Below are positions 47,559-56,270 of a stretch of DNA of 64,000 bases, one piece after another. The number at the start of each line of letters is the position of its first letter. Position 1 is the stretch's first letter. Location: contig NZ_JAFBBP010000001.1 of assembly GCF_016907275.1 (NCBI RefSeq), forward strand, positions 5,322,001 to 5,386,000. Reading direction: 5' to 3'. The position numbers were made by a program, and so were the translations under genes. The DNA is from Micromonospora luteifusca. Lineage in GTDB: Bacteria > Actinomycetota > Actinomycetes > Mycobacteriales > Micromonosporaceae. Under the pieces are notes generated by a model. That model ran no database searches and had not been told where the DNA came from. It worked only from the letters and a program-made list of their open reading frames with translations.

Positions 47559-50147
47559 TCAGCGTCGGCGTGGCGCGGCGTGCCGGGTGGGCGTCGCCGT
47601 TCCCGGATCCTCCGGCCACGGGTGCCGGGGATAGCGCCCGCGCAACTCGGCGCGGACCTGCGGGTAGCCGGTACGCCAGAACGACTCCAGGTCAGCGGTG
47701 ACCGCCACCGGCCGGCCCGCGGGGGAGAGCAGGTGCAGCAGCACCGGCGCGCGCCCGCCGCCGACGCGGGGGGCCGCCGACCAGCCGAACGTCTCCTGAA
47801 GCTTCACGGCGAGCACCGGCGCGGCCGGGTCGGTGTAGTCCAGCCGGACCCGAGAACCGCTCGGCACCTCGATCCGCTCCGGGGCCAGCTCGTCCAGGCG
47901 GGCGGCCTGCGCCCAGGGCAGCAGCCGGCGCAGCGCCGACGTGACGTCCACCCGGGCCAGGTCGGCCCGGCGCCGGCCGGCGGCCAACTCCGGGCCCAGC
48001 CAGGTCGGTGCGGCCTCGAACAACGCCTCGTCGCCGACATCCGGCCACGGCGAGCCCAGGTGGTGCCGGAGGAACGCGAGCCGCTCGCGCAGTGCCCGCG
48101 CCGCCGGCGTCCAGGTCAGCAGCCCCAGCCCCTCCTGGCGAAGACCGGTCAGCAACGCTGCCGCCACCTCCGCCCGGTCCGGCCGGTCCAGCCGCCGTTG
48201 GAACAGCTCGATCGCGCCCAGCCGGGTCACCTCCCGCGCCACCACGTCACCGTCGGACCAGCCGACCTCGCGGCTCGTGCGCAGCAGCGGGCCGGCCGCC
48301 TCCCGGGCCGTCGCCTCGTCCACCGGCGAGGCCCGGCGGATCCGGGCCGACGGCGCGCCGGGCTTGCGGTCCGCGACGGCCACCGCCAGCCAGTCGGACC
48401 CGGCCAGGCCCGACCCGGCCGCCAGCTCCGCGGCGGTGCCGCCGGTCATCAGGTACGCCGATCCGCCCGGCCGTCGCACCCGCGCCAACCGTTCCGGGTA
48501 CGCGAGACCGACGAGCAGCCCGGCGGCGAGATCGTCGCTCAGCCCACCCGAGCCGACCCGGCCCCCGGTCTCCGGGCCGCCCCCTCGGTCGGCGCGGCTG
48601 CCTTCGGCGCGGCTGCCTCCGGGTCGGCCGGCGGGCGGGGAGCCGGCGGGCAACGCCGCGCGCAGACGGCGTACCTCGGTGCGCCAGCGGGCGGTCGCGC
48701 CCGCGTCGACGCCGGTGCGCAGCCGACGCCAACCGGCGACCAGGTCGTCTCCGGGGCCGGCCGCGCTCTCCTCGGCGAGCAGGGCGACCACCTCGGCGGC
48801 CCGGTCGGCGCCGACCCGACCGGCGCCGTCGAGCAGCGCCCGGGCCAACCGTGGGTGCGCGCCGGCGGCGGCGATCGCCCGGCCTCGTGGGGTGATCCGA
48901 CCGTCGGTGTCGACCGCGCCCAGGGTTTGCAGGGTGTCCCGGGCCACCGTCATCGCGGGGGCGGGTGGCACGTCGGGCAGCGCGAGCCCGACACCGTCCG
49001 GCCGGCCCCAGGCAGCCAGCTCCAGCGCGAAGCCGGTCAGGTCGGCGGTGGCGACCTCCGGCTCGGCCCGGGCGGGTAGCCGCTCGTGGGTCGCCGCGGA
49101 CCAGCAGCGATAGACGTAGCCGGGGGCCTCCCGGCCGGCCCGGCCAGCCCGCTGGGTGGCGGCGGCCCGGGAGACCGGCACGGTGACGAGCGCACCCAGC
49201 CCGCGGGCCAGGTCGATGCGGGGCACCCGGGACAGCCCGGCGTCCACCACGACCCGTACGCCCGGGACGGTCAGGCTGGTCTCGGCCAGCGCGGTGGCCA
49301 GCACCACCCGCCGTCGATCAGCGGGACGCAGAGCAGCGTCCTGCTCGGTGCCGCGTTGACGGCCGTGCAGCGGCAGCAGCGCCACGGTGTCCCGCAGGTC
49401 GGCCAGCCGGCCGGTGACCGCCGCGATCTCGCCGGCCCCGGGCAGGAAGACCAGCACGTCGCCGTCGTGCTCGCGCAGCGCCCGGCGGACGGTGGCGGCC
49501 ACGTGGTCGAGCAGGGCCCGGTCCACCGGCCCGGCCCCGGGCGGGGCGATCGGGCGGGCCGGCGGTGCCCAGATCCGCCGCACCGGGTGCAGCGCCGAGT
49601 CGGCCCGCACCACCGGGGCCGGGGTCGACCCGCCGAGCAGCGCGGCGAACCGGTCGGTGTCCGGGGTTGCCGACATCGCCAGCAGCCACAGGTCCGGTCG
49701 GAGGGTGGCCCGGGCCTCCACGGTGAAGGCCAACGCGAGGTCGGCGTCGAGTTGACGTTCGTGGACCTCGTCGAGCAGCACGGCGCCGGTGCCGGGCAGC
49801 TCCGGGTCGTGGTGCAGCCGCCGGACCAGCAGGCCGGTGGTGACCACCTCCACCCGCGTCGTCGGGCCGACCCGGCGCTCCCCGCGGACCGCGTAGCCGA
49901 CGCGTTCGCCGACCCGCTCGCCGAGCAGCTCGGCCATTCGCCGTGCGGCGGCGCGGGCCGCCACCCGGCGGGGTTGGGCGATCACCACCCGACCGGTCAC
50001 CCGGTCGGCCACGGCCAGCGGTGCGAGAGTGGTCTTGCCGGTGCCCGGCGGGGCGACCAGGACGCCGGCCCCGGCCGCGTCGAGCGCCGCGATCAGCGCC
50101 GGCAGCACCGGGCGTACCGGCAGGTCCAGGGTTACGTCGGAGAGCAC
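47559..50147 (-). CDS. hrpB: ATP-dependent helicase HrpB
   Basis: 862 aa. DEAH-box relative of HrpA with Walker A PPGTGKTT near residue 34, AQPRRVAARAAARRMAELLG, DEVH (LLDEVHERQLDADLAL), MSATPD, and QRAGRAGREAPG. The C-terminal DUF domain ends with YPRHPWPEDPGTATP, the HrpB-specific WPEDP pattern. Start GTG 50145-50147 chosen (VLSDVTLDLPVRPVLPALI); further upstream residues are read across the DUF397 gene and are not conserved. The role in bacteria is unclear. A Gly/Arg-rich insert (RPGGSRAEGSRADRGGGPE) is low complexity. Confidence 0.9.
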   Translation of the reverse strand: MLSDVTLDLPVRPVLPALIAALDAAGAGVLVAPPGTGKTTLAPLAVADRVTGRVVIAQPRRVAARAAARRMAELLGERVGERVGYAVRGERRVGPTTRVEVVTTGLLVRRLHHDPELPGTGAVLLDEVHERQLDADLALAFTVEARATLRPDLWLLAMSATPDTDRFAALLGGSTPAPVVRADSALHPVRRIWAPPARPIAPPGAGPVDRALLDHVAATVRRALREHDGDVLVFLPGAGEIAAVTGRLADLRDTVALLPLHGRQRGTEQDAALRPADRRRVVLATALAETSLTVPGVRVVVDAGLSRVPRIDLARGLGALVTVPVSRAAATQRAGRAGREAPGYVYRCWSAATHERLPARAEPEVATADLTGFALELAAWGRPDGVGLALPDVPPAPAMTVARDTLQTLGAVDTDGRITPRGRAIAAAGAHPRLARALLDGAGRVGADRAAEVVALLAEESAAGPGDDLVAGWRRLRTGVDAGATARWRTEVRRLRAALPAGSPPAGRPGGSRAEGSRADRGGGPETGGRVGSGGLSDDLAAGLLVGLAYPERLARVRRPGGSAYLMTGGTAAELAAGSGLAGSDWLAVAVADRKPGAPSARIRRASPVDEATAREAAGPLLRTSREVGWSDGDVVAREVTRLGAIELFQRRLDRPDRAEVAAALLTGLRQEGLGLLTWTPAARALRERLAFLRHHLGSPWPDVGDEALFEAAPTWLGPELAAGRRRADLARVDVTSALRRLLPWAQAARLDELAPERIEVPSGSRVRLDYTDPAAPVLAVKLQETFGWSAAPRVGGGRAPVLLHLLSPAGRPVAVTADLESFWRTGYPQVRAELRGRYPRHPWPEDPGTATPTRHAAPRRR

Positions 50148-50175
50148 GGCCCAGTCTCGCACCGCCGTGGGTGCC

Positions 50176-50376
50176 TCAGTGGCGACGGACCTCGCCGACG
50201 CCGAGCACGAAGGCCCGCCAGGCCGCCGGGCCGAAGGCGAGCACCGGGCCGGAGCGGTCCTTGCTGTCCCGGACAGCGACCTGACCGTCGGATGTCGCGA
50301 CCTCCACGCAGTTGCCGTTGCCACTGCTGCGCGTGCTGGTGCGCCAGTCCGCTCGGGTCGGGTCGTACGCCGTCAT
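50176..50376 (-). CDS. DUF397 protein
   Basis: 66 aa, complete: WRTSTRSSGNGNCVEVATSD, VAVRDSKDRSGPVLAFGPAA WRAFV. DUF397 proteins are very common in morphologically complex actinobacteria and usually sit next to an XRE regulator, as here (43 bases downstream of it). They are thought to be partners, possibly antagonists, of that regulator, with influence on development or antibiotic production. Confidence 0.92.
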   Translation of the reverse strand: MTAYDPTRADWRTSTRSSGNGNCVEVATSDGQVAVRDSKDRSGPVLAFGPAAWRAFVLGVGEVRRH

Positions 50377-50418
50377 CCCCGTAAACCTCTCGTCTGCGTC
50401 GGCGTGCCGCCGAAGCGG

Positions 50419-51285
50419 TCACGCAAAGTTACGAGAAGCCTGCTCAAGACGGGTCAACGACGCCGCTGGATCGAGCGCCATCCGGCATAGCTCCTCGTGC
50501 AGAAGGCTATACCCGAGCACATGATCGGCTTCCTCCAGCGCCAGTCCCATCGTGAGGTTATCCAGGTAAACCACGGAGGCGTCGGCGGCATCGGCGAAGT
50601 TGAGGATCACGTACGGGGTGCTCATCGCGGGATGCCCACCAACCGCGAATGGAAGTACCTGGATTGTCACGTTCGGTAACTGCGCGATGCGACTCATGTG
50701 GACCAGCTGTTCGGCCATCACCGCAGCACCGCCGACCGGGCGCAGCAGCACCGCCTCGTTGAGGACCATCGACAACTGGACCGGGTCCTCGCGGCTCAGC
50801 ACCTCCTGGCGGCGCAGCCGGGCGGCGACCTTGCGCTCCAGGCCGTCCTCGCCCGCGGTGCGTCGGAAGATCTCCCGCGCGTACGCCTCGGTCTGGAACA
50901 GCCCGGGCACCGACTCGGCCTCGTACGAGCGCAGCGCCGCCGCCTCGGCCTCCAGCCCGACGTAGAACTCGAACCACTCGGGCAACACGTCGCTGTAGTT
51001 CTGCCACCAGCCGCGCTGCTGTGCCCCTCGGGCGATCTCGATCAGCGCCTCGGCGTCCGCACCGGTCACCTGGTACAGCGCGAGCGCCGCCCGGACGTCG
51101 CGCGGCTTGATGCCGATCTGCGCGTTCTCGATCCGGGAGAGATTGCTCTTCGACATGTCGAGCTGGCGGGCGGCCACATCGAGCGTCATGCCCTCGCGTT
51201 CCCGAAGCTGGCGGAGCTCCCTGGCGATGCGTCGACGGCGCACGGTAGGGCTGGCGGCGGGTCGGATGGCGGGGGAGGCGGTCAC
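50419..51285 (-). CDS. XRE-family regulator with DUF5753-like domain
   Basis: 288 aa. Helix-turn-helix in RRRRIARELRQLREREGMTL, DVAARQLDMSKSNLSRIENA (about 16-58), then the long helical C-terminal domain typical of WhiJ-like regulators (YEAESVPGLFQTEAYAREIF, PFAVGGHPAMSTPYVILNFA). The GTG at 51283-51285 lies 6 nt after CAGACT. With the DUF397 gene it forms a known WhiJ/BldB-like pair. Confidence 0.92.
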   Translation of the reverse strand: MTASPAIRPAASPTVRRRRIARELRQLREREGMTLDVAARQLDMSKSNLSRIENAQIGIKPRDVRAALALYQVTGADAEALIEIARGAQQRGWWQNYSDVLPEWFEFYVGLEAEAAALRSYEAESVPGLFQTEAYAREIFRRTAGEDGLERKVAARLRRQEVLSREDPVQLSMVLNEAVLLRPVGGAAVMAEQLVHMSRIAQLPNVTIQVLPFAVGGHPAMSTPYVILNFADAADASVVYLDNLTMGLALEEADHVLGYSLLHEELCRMALDPAASLTRLEQASRNFA

Positions 51286-51414
51286 CGTCTGAGTCTGCCA
51301 CGACAAGATCCGCAGGTCGCGCGTGCACGGAGTGCAACTATCAAATCTGGGAGTTGCGTTGCAGTAGCTGTCGGTGCATCCTTTCCCGGTCGCGATCACT
51401 GTGGACACACCTGT

Positions 51415-52053
51415 GTGGGAGGACCGTTGCTCATCGCCGACGAGTTCTTTCTGATCGCGCACAACGACAGTCGTGGCAAGGCCAAACTGCATCCGGCGGC
51501 GACCGGACTCGGGTTGGCGAGCGGGCTGCTCGGCGAGCTGCTCCTCTACGGACACATCACCGTCTCGTCCGGGCGGGTCACCGTCATCGACCGGCGACCG
51601 CCGGCCGACGCGCTGGCGCACACCGTGCTCGACCAGCTCATCGGCGAGTCCCAGCACCAGGAACTGCGTACCTGGCTCAGCTTCCTGGCGCAGAGCGCGA
51701 CGACCTCGGTCGGGGAGCGGCTGGCCCGCGCCGGCGTGCTGCGCCGCCAGGAGAGCCGCCGGCTGCTGCGCACCTCGGTCAGTTACCTGCCGATCGACCT
51801 CAACGCGGTGGCCTGGCCGGCCACCCGGCTGCGGGCCCTGCTGGACCGGCCGGACCCACCGAGCGTGCCGGACGCACTCCTGCTGGGCCTGGTCGTGGCC
51901 GCGGGGCTGACCCGTGAGGTGCTGTGGAGCGCTGGCCCCCGCGCGCACCACCGGCTGAACGTCCTCATCCCCGCGCTGCCGGCACCCCTGAAGGAACTCG
52001 TCGGGCACACCGAGGCTGCCGTCGGCGCCGCCGTGCTGCGTGGCGTCCCGTGA
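51415..52053 (+). CDS. GPP34-family protein (Golgi phosphoprotein 3-like)
   Basis: 212 aa from the GTG at 51415; a TTG at 51427 (LLIADEFF) has GGGAGGA only 3 nt upstream, so the start is uncertain. GPP34 fold: LLIADEFFLIAHNDSRGKAK, ATGLGLASGLLGELLLYGHI, then RTWLSFLAQSATTSVGERLA and late helices. In eukaryotes the fold binds phosphatidylinositol-4-phosphate; bacterial copies are widespread in actinobacteria with no known activity. It is divergent from the XRE gene, with 129 bases between starts. Confidence 0.85.
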   Translation: MGGPLLIADEFFLIAHNDSRGKAKLHPAATGLGLASGLLGELLLYGHITVSSGRVTVIDRRPPADALAHTVLDQLIGESQHQELRTWLSFLAQSATTSVGERLARAGVLRRQESRRLLRTSVSYLPIDLNAVAWPATRLRALLDRPDPPSVPDALLLGLVVAAGLTREVLWSAGPRAHHRLNVLIPALPAPLKELVGHTEAAVGAAVLRGVP

Positions 52054-52101
52054 TCCCCCGGTAACCCCCTACCCCCTCCCCTCGACGACCGGAGTAGTCG
52101 T

Positions 52102-53613
52102 ATGCCCCCGACATCGACAGTCGACCGACCCAGCAACGTCTCCGAAGCCCTGGCCCGAGGCCGTCTCGGCATCCCCTCGGTGATCTTCTTCGTGCTCTCC
52201 GCCGCCGCCCCGCTGACCGTGGTGGCCGGCGTCGTCACCACCGGCTACGGCGTCATCGGGGTGACCGGCATCCCGCTGGCCTTCCTGCTTGTCGCCGCGG
52301 TGCTCGCGCTGTTCTCGGTGGGCTACGTGGCGATGTCCCGCAGGGTGGAGAACGCCGGCGCCTTCTACGCCTACATCTCCCGTGGACTGGGCCGACCGGC
52401 CGGCGTCGGCGCCGCCTGGGTCGCACTGATCGCGTACAACGCGCTGCAGGTCGGGCTGTACGGCACCATCGGTGTCGCCGCCGAACCGGTGCTCGACCGG
52501 ATCTTCGGCGGGCACCCGCACTGGGCCGTCGTGGCCCTGGTGGCGTGGGCGGTGGTCGGTCTGCTCGGCCTGCTCCGGGTGGACCTCAACGGCCTGGTCC
52601 TGGCCGCGCTGTTGATCGCCGAGATCGTCGTGATCCTCATCTTCGACCTGGGGCAGATCGGCAACCCGGCCGACGGTCAGGTCAGCTTCGCCGCGTTCTC
52701 GCCGGACAACCTCTTCGTGCCCGGGGTCGGCGCGGTGCTGGTGCTGGCCATCCTCGGCTTCGTCGGCTTCGAGTCCGCCGTCGTCTTCAGCGAGGAGAGC
52801 AAGGACCCGAAGCGGACGGTTCCGCTTGCCACCTACCTCTCGGTGGCGATCATCGCCGGGCTGTACGCGCTGTCGTCGTGGACCATGACGGTGGCCGTCG
52901 GGCCGGACCAGATCGTCGCGCAGGCCGGCGAGCAGAGCGTCGGGCTGATCTTCAACCTGGCCGCCGCCCAACTCGGCGACACCGCCGTCACCATCGGGCA
53001 GGCGCTCTTCCTGACCTCCGTGCTCGCCGCGATGATCTCGTTCCACAACACCACGGCCCGCTACACGTTCGCGCTCGGTCGGGAGCGGGTGCTGCCCGCG
53101 GTGTTCGGGCAGACCTCGGTCCGTACCGGGGCCCCACGCGCCGCCTCGGTCGCGCAGAGCGTCCTCGGTCTGGTGGTCATCCTGCTGTACGCGGTCAACG
53201 GCTGGGACCCGGTGGTCAAGTTGTTCTTCTGGGGCGGCACCACCGGCGGGTTCGGCGTACTGCTGCTGATCGCCACCACCTCGGTGGCGGTGATCGTCTA
53301 CTTCGCCCGCTCCGGCGGCGGCGAGAACCTCTGGCGGCGGGTCGTCGCACCCGGTGCCGCAACCATCGCGCTCTTCGTGATCATCTGGTTGGCCGTCTCG
53401 AACTTCGCCAACCTGCTCGGCGTCGCGCCGGACTCCACCCTGCGCTGGGCGCTGCCCGCCGTGTACCCGGTGGCGGCCGTGCTGGGCATCGGCTGGGCGC
53501 TGGTGCTGCGCGGCAACCGGCCCGACACGTACGCCCGGATCGGCCTCGGCGCGGCGAGCGCCGCCGCAGCCGTCAAGCCGGAGGCGCCGACCACGGCGGA
53601 GGTGACCCGATGA
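52102..53613 (+). CDS. Amino-acid permease, APC superfamily
   Basis: 503 aa, about 12 helices. APC features: GRLGIPSVIFFVLSAAAPLT, VENAGAFYAYISRGLGRPAG near residue 85, and FVGFESAVVFSEESKDPKRT with the conserved Glu. A cytoplasmic tail of about 30 residues ends AVKPEAPTTAEVTR. It exchanges or imports amino acids or amines; no substrate-specific mark. ATG with GGAG 8 nt before. The stop overlaps the GNAT start (ATGA). Confidence 0.9.
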   Translation: MPPTSTVDRPSNVSEALARGRLGIPSVIFFVLSAAAPLTVVAGVVTTGYGVIGVTGIPLAFLLVAAVLALFSVGYVAMSRRVENAGAFYAYISRGLGRPAGVGAAWVALIAYNALQVGLYGTIGVAAEPVLDRIFGGHPHWAVVALVAWAVVGLLGLLRVDLNGLVLAALLIAEIVVILIFDLGQIGNPADGQVSFAAFSPDNLFVPGVGAVLVLAILGFVGFESAVVFSEESKDPKRTVPLATYLSVAIIAGLYALSSWTMTVAVGPDQIVAQAGEQSVGLIFNLAAAQLGDTAVTIGQALFLTSVLAAMISFHNTTARYTFALGRERVLPAVFGQTSVRTGAPRAASVAQSVLGLVVILLYAVNGWDPVVKLFFWGGTTGGFGVLLLIATTSVAVIVYFARSGGGENLWRRVVAPGAATIALFVIIWLAVSNFANLLGVAPDSTLRWALPAVYPVAAVLGIGWALVLRGNRPDTYARIGLGAASAAAAVKPEAPTTAEVTR

Positions 53614-54200
53614 GCGTGACCATCGAGCGCCTCGGGCCGGAGGAGACCAGCCTGGTGGCCAACCGGATCGCCGAGGCGTTCACCGCTCTTGAGGTGACGT
53701 ACTGGCTGGTGCCCGACGCGAGCAAACGGGAGGCCGTGCTGGCGGGGGACTTCGAGATTCTGGTCGGGCACGCGATGCGGCACGGCATGGTGTACGCCAC
53801 CGCGGACCGGGCCTCGGTCGCGGTCTGGTTCACGTCGGTCGGTGAGCCGCCCCCGCCGCCGGCCGACTACGACGCTCGACTGGCCGCCGCCTGTGGCGAG
53901 TGGACCGACCGGTTCCAGCATCTCGACGACCTGTTCGCGGCGAATCACCCGCATCCGGATCATCACCACCTCGCATTCCTGGCTACCGAGCCGGGCCGGC
54001 AGGGGCAGGGGCTGGGCAGCGCTCTGATGCGGGAGCACCACGCCTGGCTGGATGCCAACGGGATGCCGGCGTACCTCGAGGCGAGCAGCCCGCGCAGCCG
54101 GGACCTGTATGCCAGGCACGGATACCTGGCCGGTGAGCCGTTCCGGGTGCCCGACGGCACGCCGTTCTGGCCGATGTGGCGGGAGCCGGTCGGCCGGTGA
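53610..54200 (+). CDS. GNAT-family N-acetyltransferase
   Basis: 196 aa. Acetyl-CoA loop LATEPGRQGQGLGSALMREH (R/Q-x-x-G-x-G/A) near residue 128, followed by PAYLEASSPRSRDLYARHGY LAGEPF. The ATG at 53610 overlaps the permease stop, giving a two-gene operon; the acetyltransferase may act on the imported compound. A strong hairpin follows. Confidence 0.85.
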   Translation: MSVTIERLGPEETSLVANRIAEAFTALEVTYWLVPDASKREAVLAGDFEILVGHAMRHGMVYATADRASVAVWFTSVGEPPPPPADYDARLAAACGEWTDRFQHLDDLFAANHPHPDHHHLAFLATEPGRQGQGLGSALMREHHAWLDANGMPAYLEASSPRSRDLYARHGYLAGEPFRVPDGTPFWPMWREPVGR

Positions 54201-54265
54201 CCCTCCGCTGACGCTCGGAGGGGCCCCTTCCCAGGTGCGTCACGTGCGCGTGACAACGCGGGCAC

Positions 54266-54302
54266 GCGAGAGGGCCGGGTCCGACGGACCCGGCCCTCTC
54301 GC
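54266..54302. terminator. Bidirectional terminator
   Basis: Perfect 17-bp stem, GCGAGAGGGCCGGGTCC (54266-54282) with its complement (54286-54302), and a 3-base loop, between the convergent GNAT and sigma-factor genes. Confidence 0.85.
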
Positions 54303-54315
54303 ATGAACCAACTAC

Positions 54316-55140
54316 TCAGTACGTGCCGTCGAGCTGGCCGCGCAGCTTGGTCAGCGCCCGGGTCAGCAGCCGCGAGACGTGCATCTGCGAGACACCGATC
54401 TGGTCGGCGATCTGCGACTGGGTCAGGTTGCCGTAGAAGCGCAGCGTGAGGATCTTCTGCTCGCGCTCGTCGAGGGTGGCCAGCGCCGGGCCGAGGGCGA
54501 CGCGCAGCTCAGCCAACTCGAACTCGCTGTCCTCGCCGCCGAGCATGTCGCCCAGCTCGGTGGCGCGCTCGCCGTCACCGGTCGGGGTGGACAGCGACAC
54601 CGCGTTGTACGCGCGGGCGCCTTCCAGGCCTTCCAGCACCTCTTCCTCGGTGAGCTTGAGGTGGGCGGCGATGTCGGCGACCGTCGGCGAACGGCCGAGG
54701 GTCTGCAGCAGCGAGCTGTTGGCGTCGGAGATGGCCAGCCGCAGCTCCTGGAGGCGGCGGGGCACCCGGATGTCCCAGGTGCGGTCCCGGAAGTGCCGCT
54801 TGAGCTCGCCGATGATGGTGGGGATCGCGTACCCGGCGAAGTCGACGCCGCGGGACGGGTCGAACTTGTCGATGGCCTTGATCAGACCGACCGCGGCGGT
54901 CTGGGCCAGGTCGTCGGTCGGCTCGCCGCGCCCGCTGTAGCGGTGGGCCAGGTGGTTGGCCAGGGGCAGCCACGCTTCGATCGCCCGGTCCCGCAGTGCG
55001 GACCGGGACGGGTGGTTCGCGGGCAGCGCGGCCATCGCGTTCAGCAGGTCTGCGGCGCTGTCGGTGAGAGCGCGCGGGTCAAGTTTGGGGGTGGCCTTGG
55101 CAGCGGTGCTCCGCTGCTCGGTGATCGTTGGCGCGGTCAT
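54316..55140 (-). CDS. SigB/SigF/SigG-type RNA polymerase sigma factor
   Basis: 274 aa. Region 2 is WLPLANHLAHRYSGRGEPTD DLAQTAAVGLIKAIDKFDPS, region 3 begins VPRRLQELRLAISDANSSLL, and region 4 is LTLRFYGNLTQSQIADQIGV SQMHVSRLLTRALTKLRGQL. This is the alternative stress/development group. The ATG at 55140 follows AGGGAGGA. No anti-sigma gene is next to it, unlike many SigB/F loci, so its control must lie elsewhere or be transcriptional. Confidence 0.93.
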   Translation of the reverse strand: MTAPTITEQRSTAAKATPKLDPRALTDSAADLLNAMAALPANHPSRSALRDRAIEAWLPLANHLAHRYSGRGEPTDDLAQTAAVGLIKAIDKFDPSRGVDFAGYAIPTIIGELKRHFRDRTWDIRVPRRLQELRLAISDANSSLLQTLGRSPTVADIAAHLKLTEEEVLEGLEGARAYNAVSLSTPTGDGERATELGDMLGGEDSEFELAELRVALGPALATLDEREQKILTLRFYGNLTQSQIADQIGVSQMHVSRLLTRALTKLRGQLDGTY

Positions 55141-55517
55141 GGGTGGTCCTCCCTGCACCTCGTCCGCGGACAAAAAGGTGTGACGCTTTGGTTTAACTTT
55201 CAATGGGCCGTTCGGGACTCACCTTAACCTGATCGTCTCCCCGAAATCTAGCCGAAAGGCTGATGTACTTAAGGTGTGTTGAGCTACAAAAGGCGCAAAC
55301 AGGGCAGAAGTTGAGCGGGTTGTGATCGCCCTTACCCCGTTTTCCGGCCATGCCCTGCCGCCGGTCGGCCACCCGCCTCGCCGGTCGGTCACCTCGGCTC
55401 GGCCGAGCGGTCAACATGAAATCCGACATCGGGGCAGGAGTGTCGCCTATCCGTCGTTGTCCCGCTGGCGGGACCCGCCGTAGCGTCGCGTGTACACATC
55501 CGGTTTTCGGAGGCACC
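55141..55517. other. 377-base intergenic region with divergent promoters
   Basis: No gene seen. Left part: unusually AT-rich leader of the sigma gene, with an AGCC-GAAA-GGCT hairpin near 55251-55262. Right part: promoter for the acetoacetate decarboxylase-like gene with TTGTCC at 55457-55462 and TAGCGT at 55481-55486 (18-base spacer) and a perfect palindrome GTCCCG-CTGG-CGGGAC (55459-55474) between them, a plausible repressor site. Confidence 0.6.
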
Positions 55518-56270
55518 GTGCTCGATCCAGCCGCTCCCCAGCTCGTCGTGAACAGTCAAACGCTCTTCTTCAGCTGGCTCCCGGCCGATCCGGACGCGGT
55601 CAGCGCACTGGTACCGCCCGGGCTGCGCCCCCGCCCCGACCGGCAGGTGTTCCTCAACCAGTACATCGTCGAGGACGAGACACAGACCTCCGGCTTCGGC
55701 GCGTACTCACTCACGTACCTCGGCATATCGCTGCTGGGCGTCGATGCGCCCGGCGGGCTCAACCCGGGCGGCTGGTGGACCACCTACGTGGCCTCCAGCC
55801 GGCGCGTCCGGGAGTACGCTGCCGCTCGCGGTGCCCCGGTGGTCACCGGAAGAACCCGGTTCGACCTCAACGGCGAGGACCTGCTCTCCGAGACGGAGAT
55901 CGACGGAACGCCGTTGATCCGCGCACGGTGCCGAGTGGGGGAGACCGGCCATGTGATCAGCAGTGGCCACCACCGCTACTTCACGCGCCGCGACGGCCAA
56001 CTCCTCAGCTCGGTCTACCCCTTCGTCGCCGAGCCGGTCGCCCCGTTCGAGATCGAGTCGGTGGAGTTCCTCCAGCCCGGGCATCCGATGTACGCGCTCC
56101 GCCCGGCCAACCCGCTGAGCATCGGCTTCGGCTACTACTCGCCGCGCTCCTCGTTCGCCTACCCCGGTGGGCTGAGCGTGCACCCGGTCGTCGACGCGGC
56201 GGAGCCGACCCGGTCAGCTCACCAGGTGCCGGCCAACCTCGCTCGCAGCGGCCTGCCGTCCGGGTCGTAG
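55518..56270 (+). CDS. Acetoacetate decarboxylase-like protein
   Basis: 250 aa from the GTG at 55518 (GGAGG before it). The fold marks are FFSWLPADPDAVSALVPPGL RPRPD, a YIVEDETQTSGFGAYSLTYL segment and VTGRTRFDLNGEDLLSETEI, as in the acetoacetate decarboxylase-like superfamily. The catalytic Lys of true decarboxylases is not evident, so another activity or a lyase is likely. The 3' end overlaps the convergent phospholipase D gene by 52 bases. Confidence 0.7.
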   Translation: MLDPAAPQLVVNSQTLFFSWLPADPDAVSALVPPGLRPRPDRQVFLNQYIVEDETQTSGFGAYSLTYLGISLLGVDAPGGLNPGGWWTTYVASSRRVREYAAARGAPVVTGRTRFDLNGEDLLSETEIDGTPLIRARCRVGETGHVISSGHHRYFTRRDGQLLSSVYPFVAEPVAPFEIESVEFLQPGHPMYALRPANPLSIGFGYYSPRSSFAYPGGLSVHPVVDAAEPTRSAHQVPANLARSGLPSGS

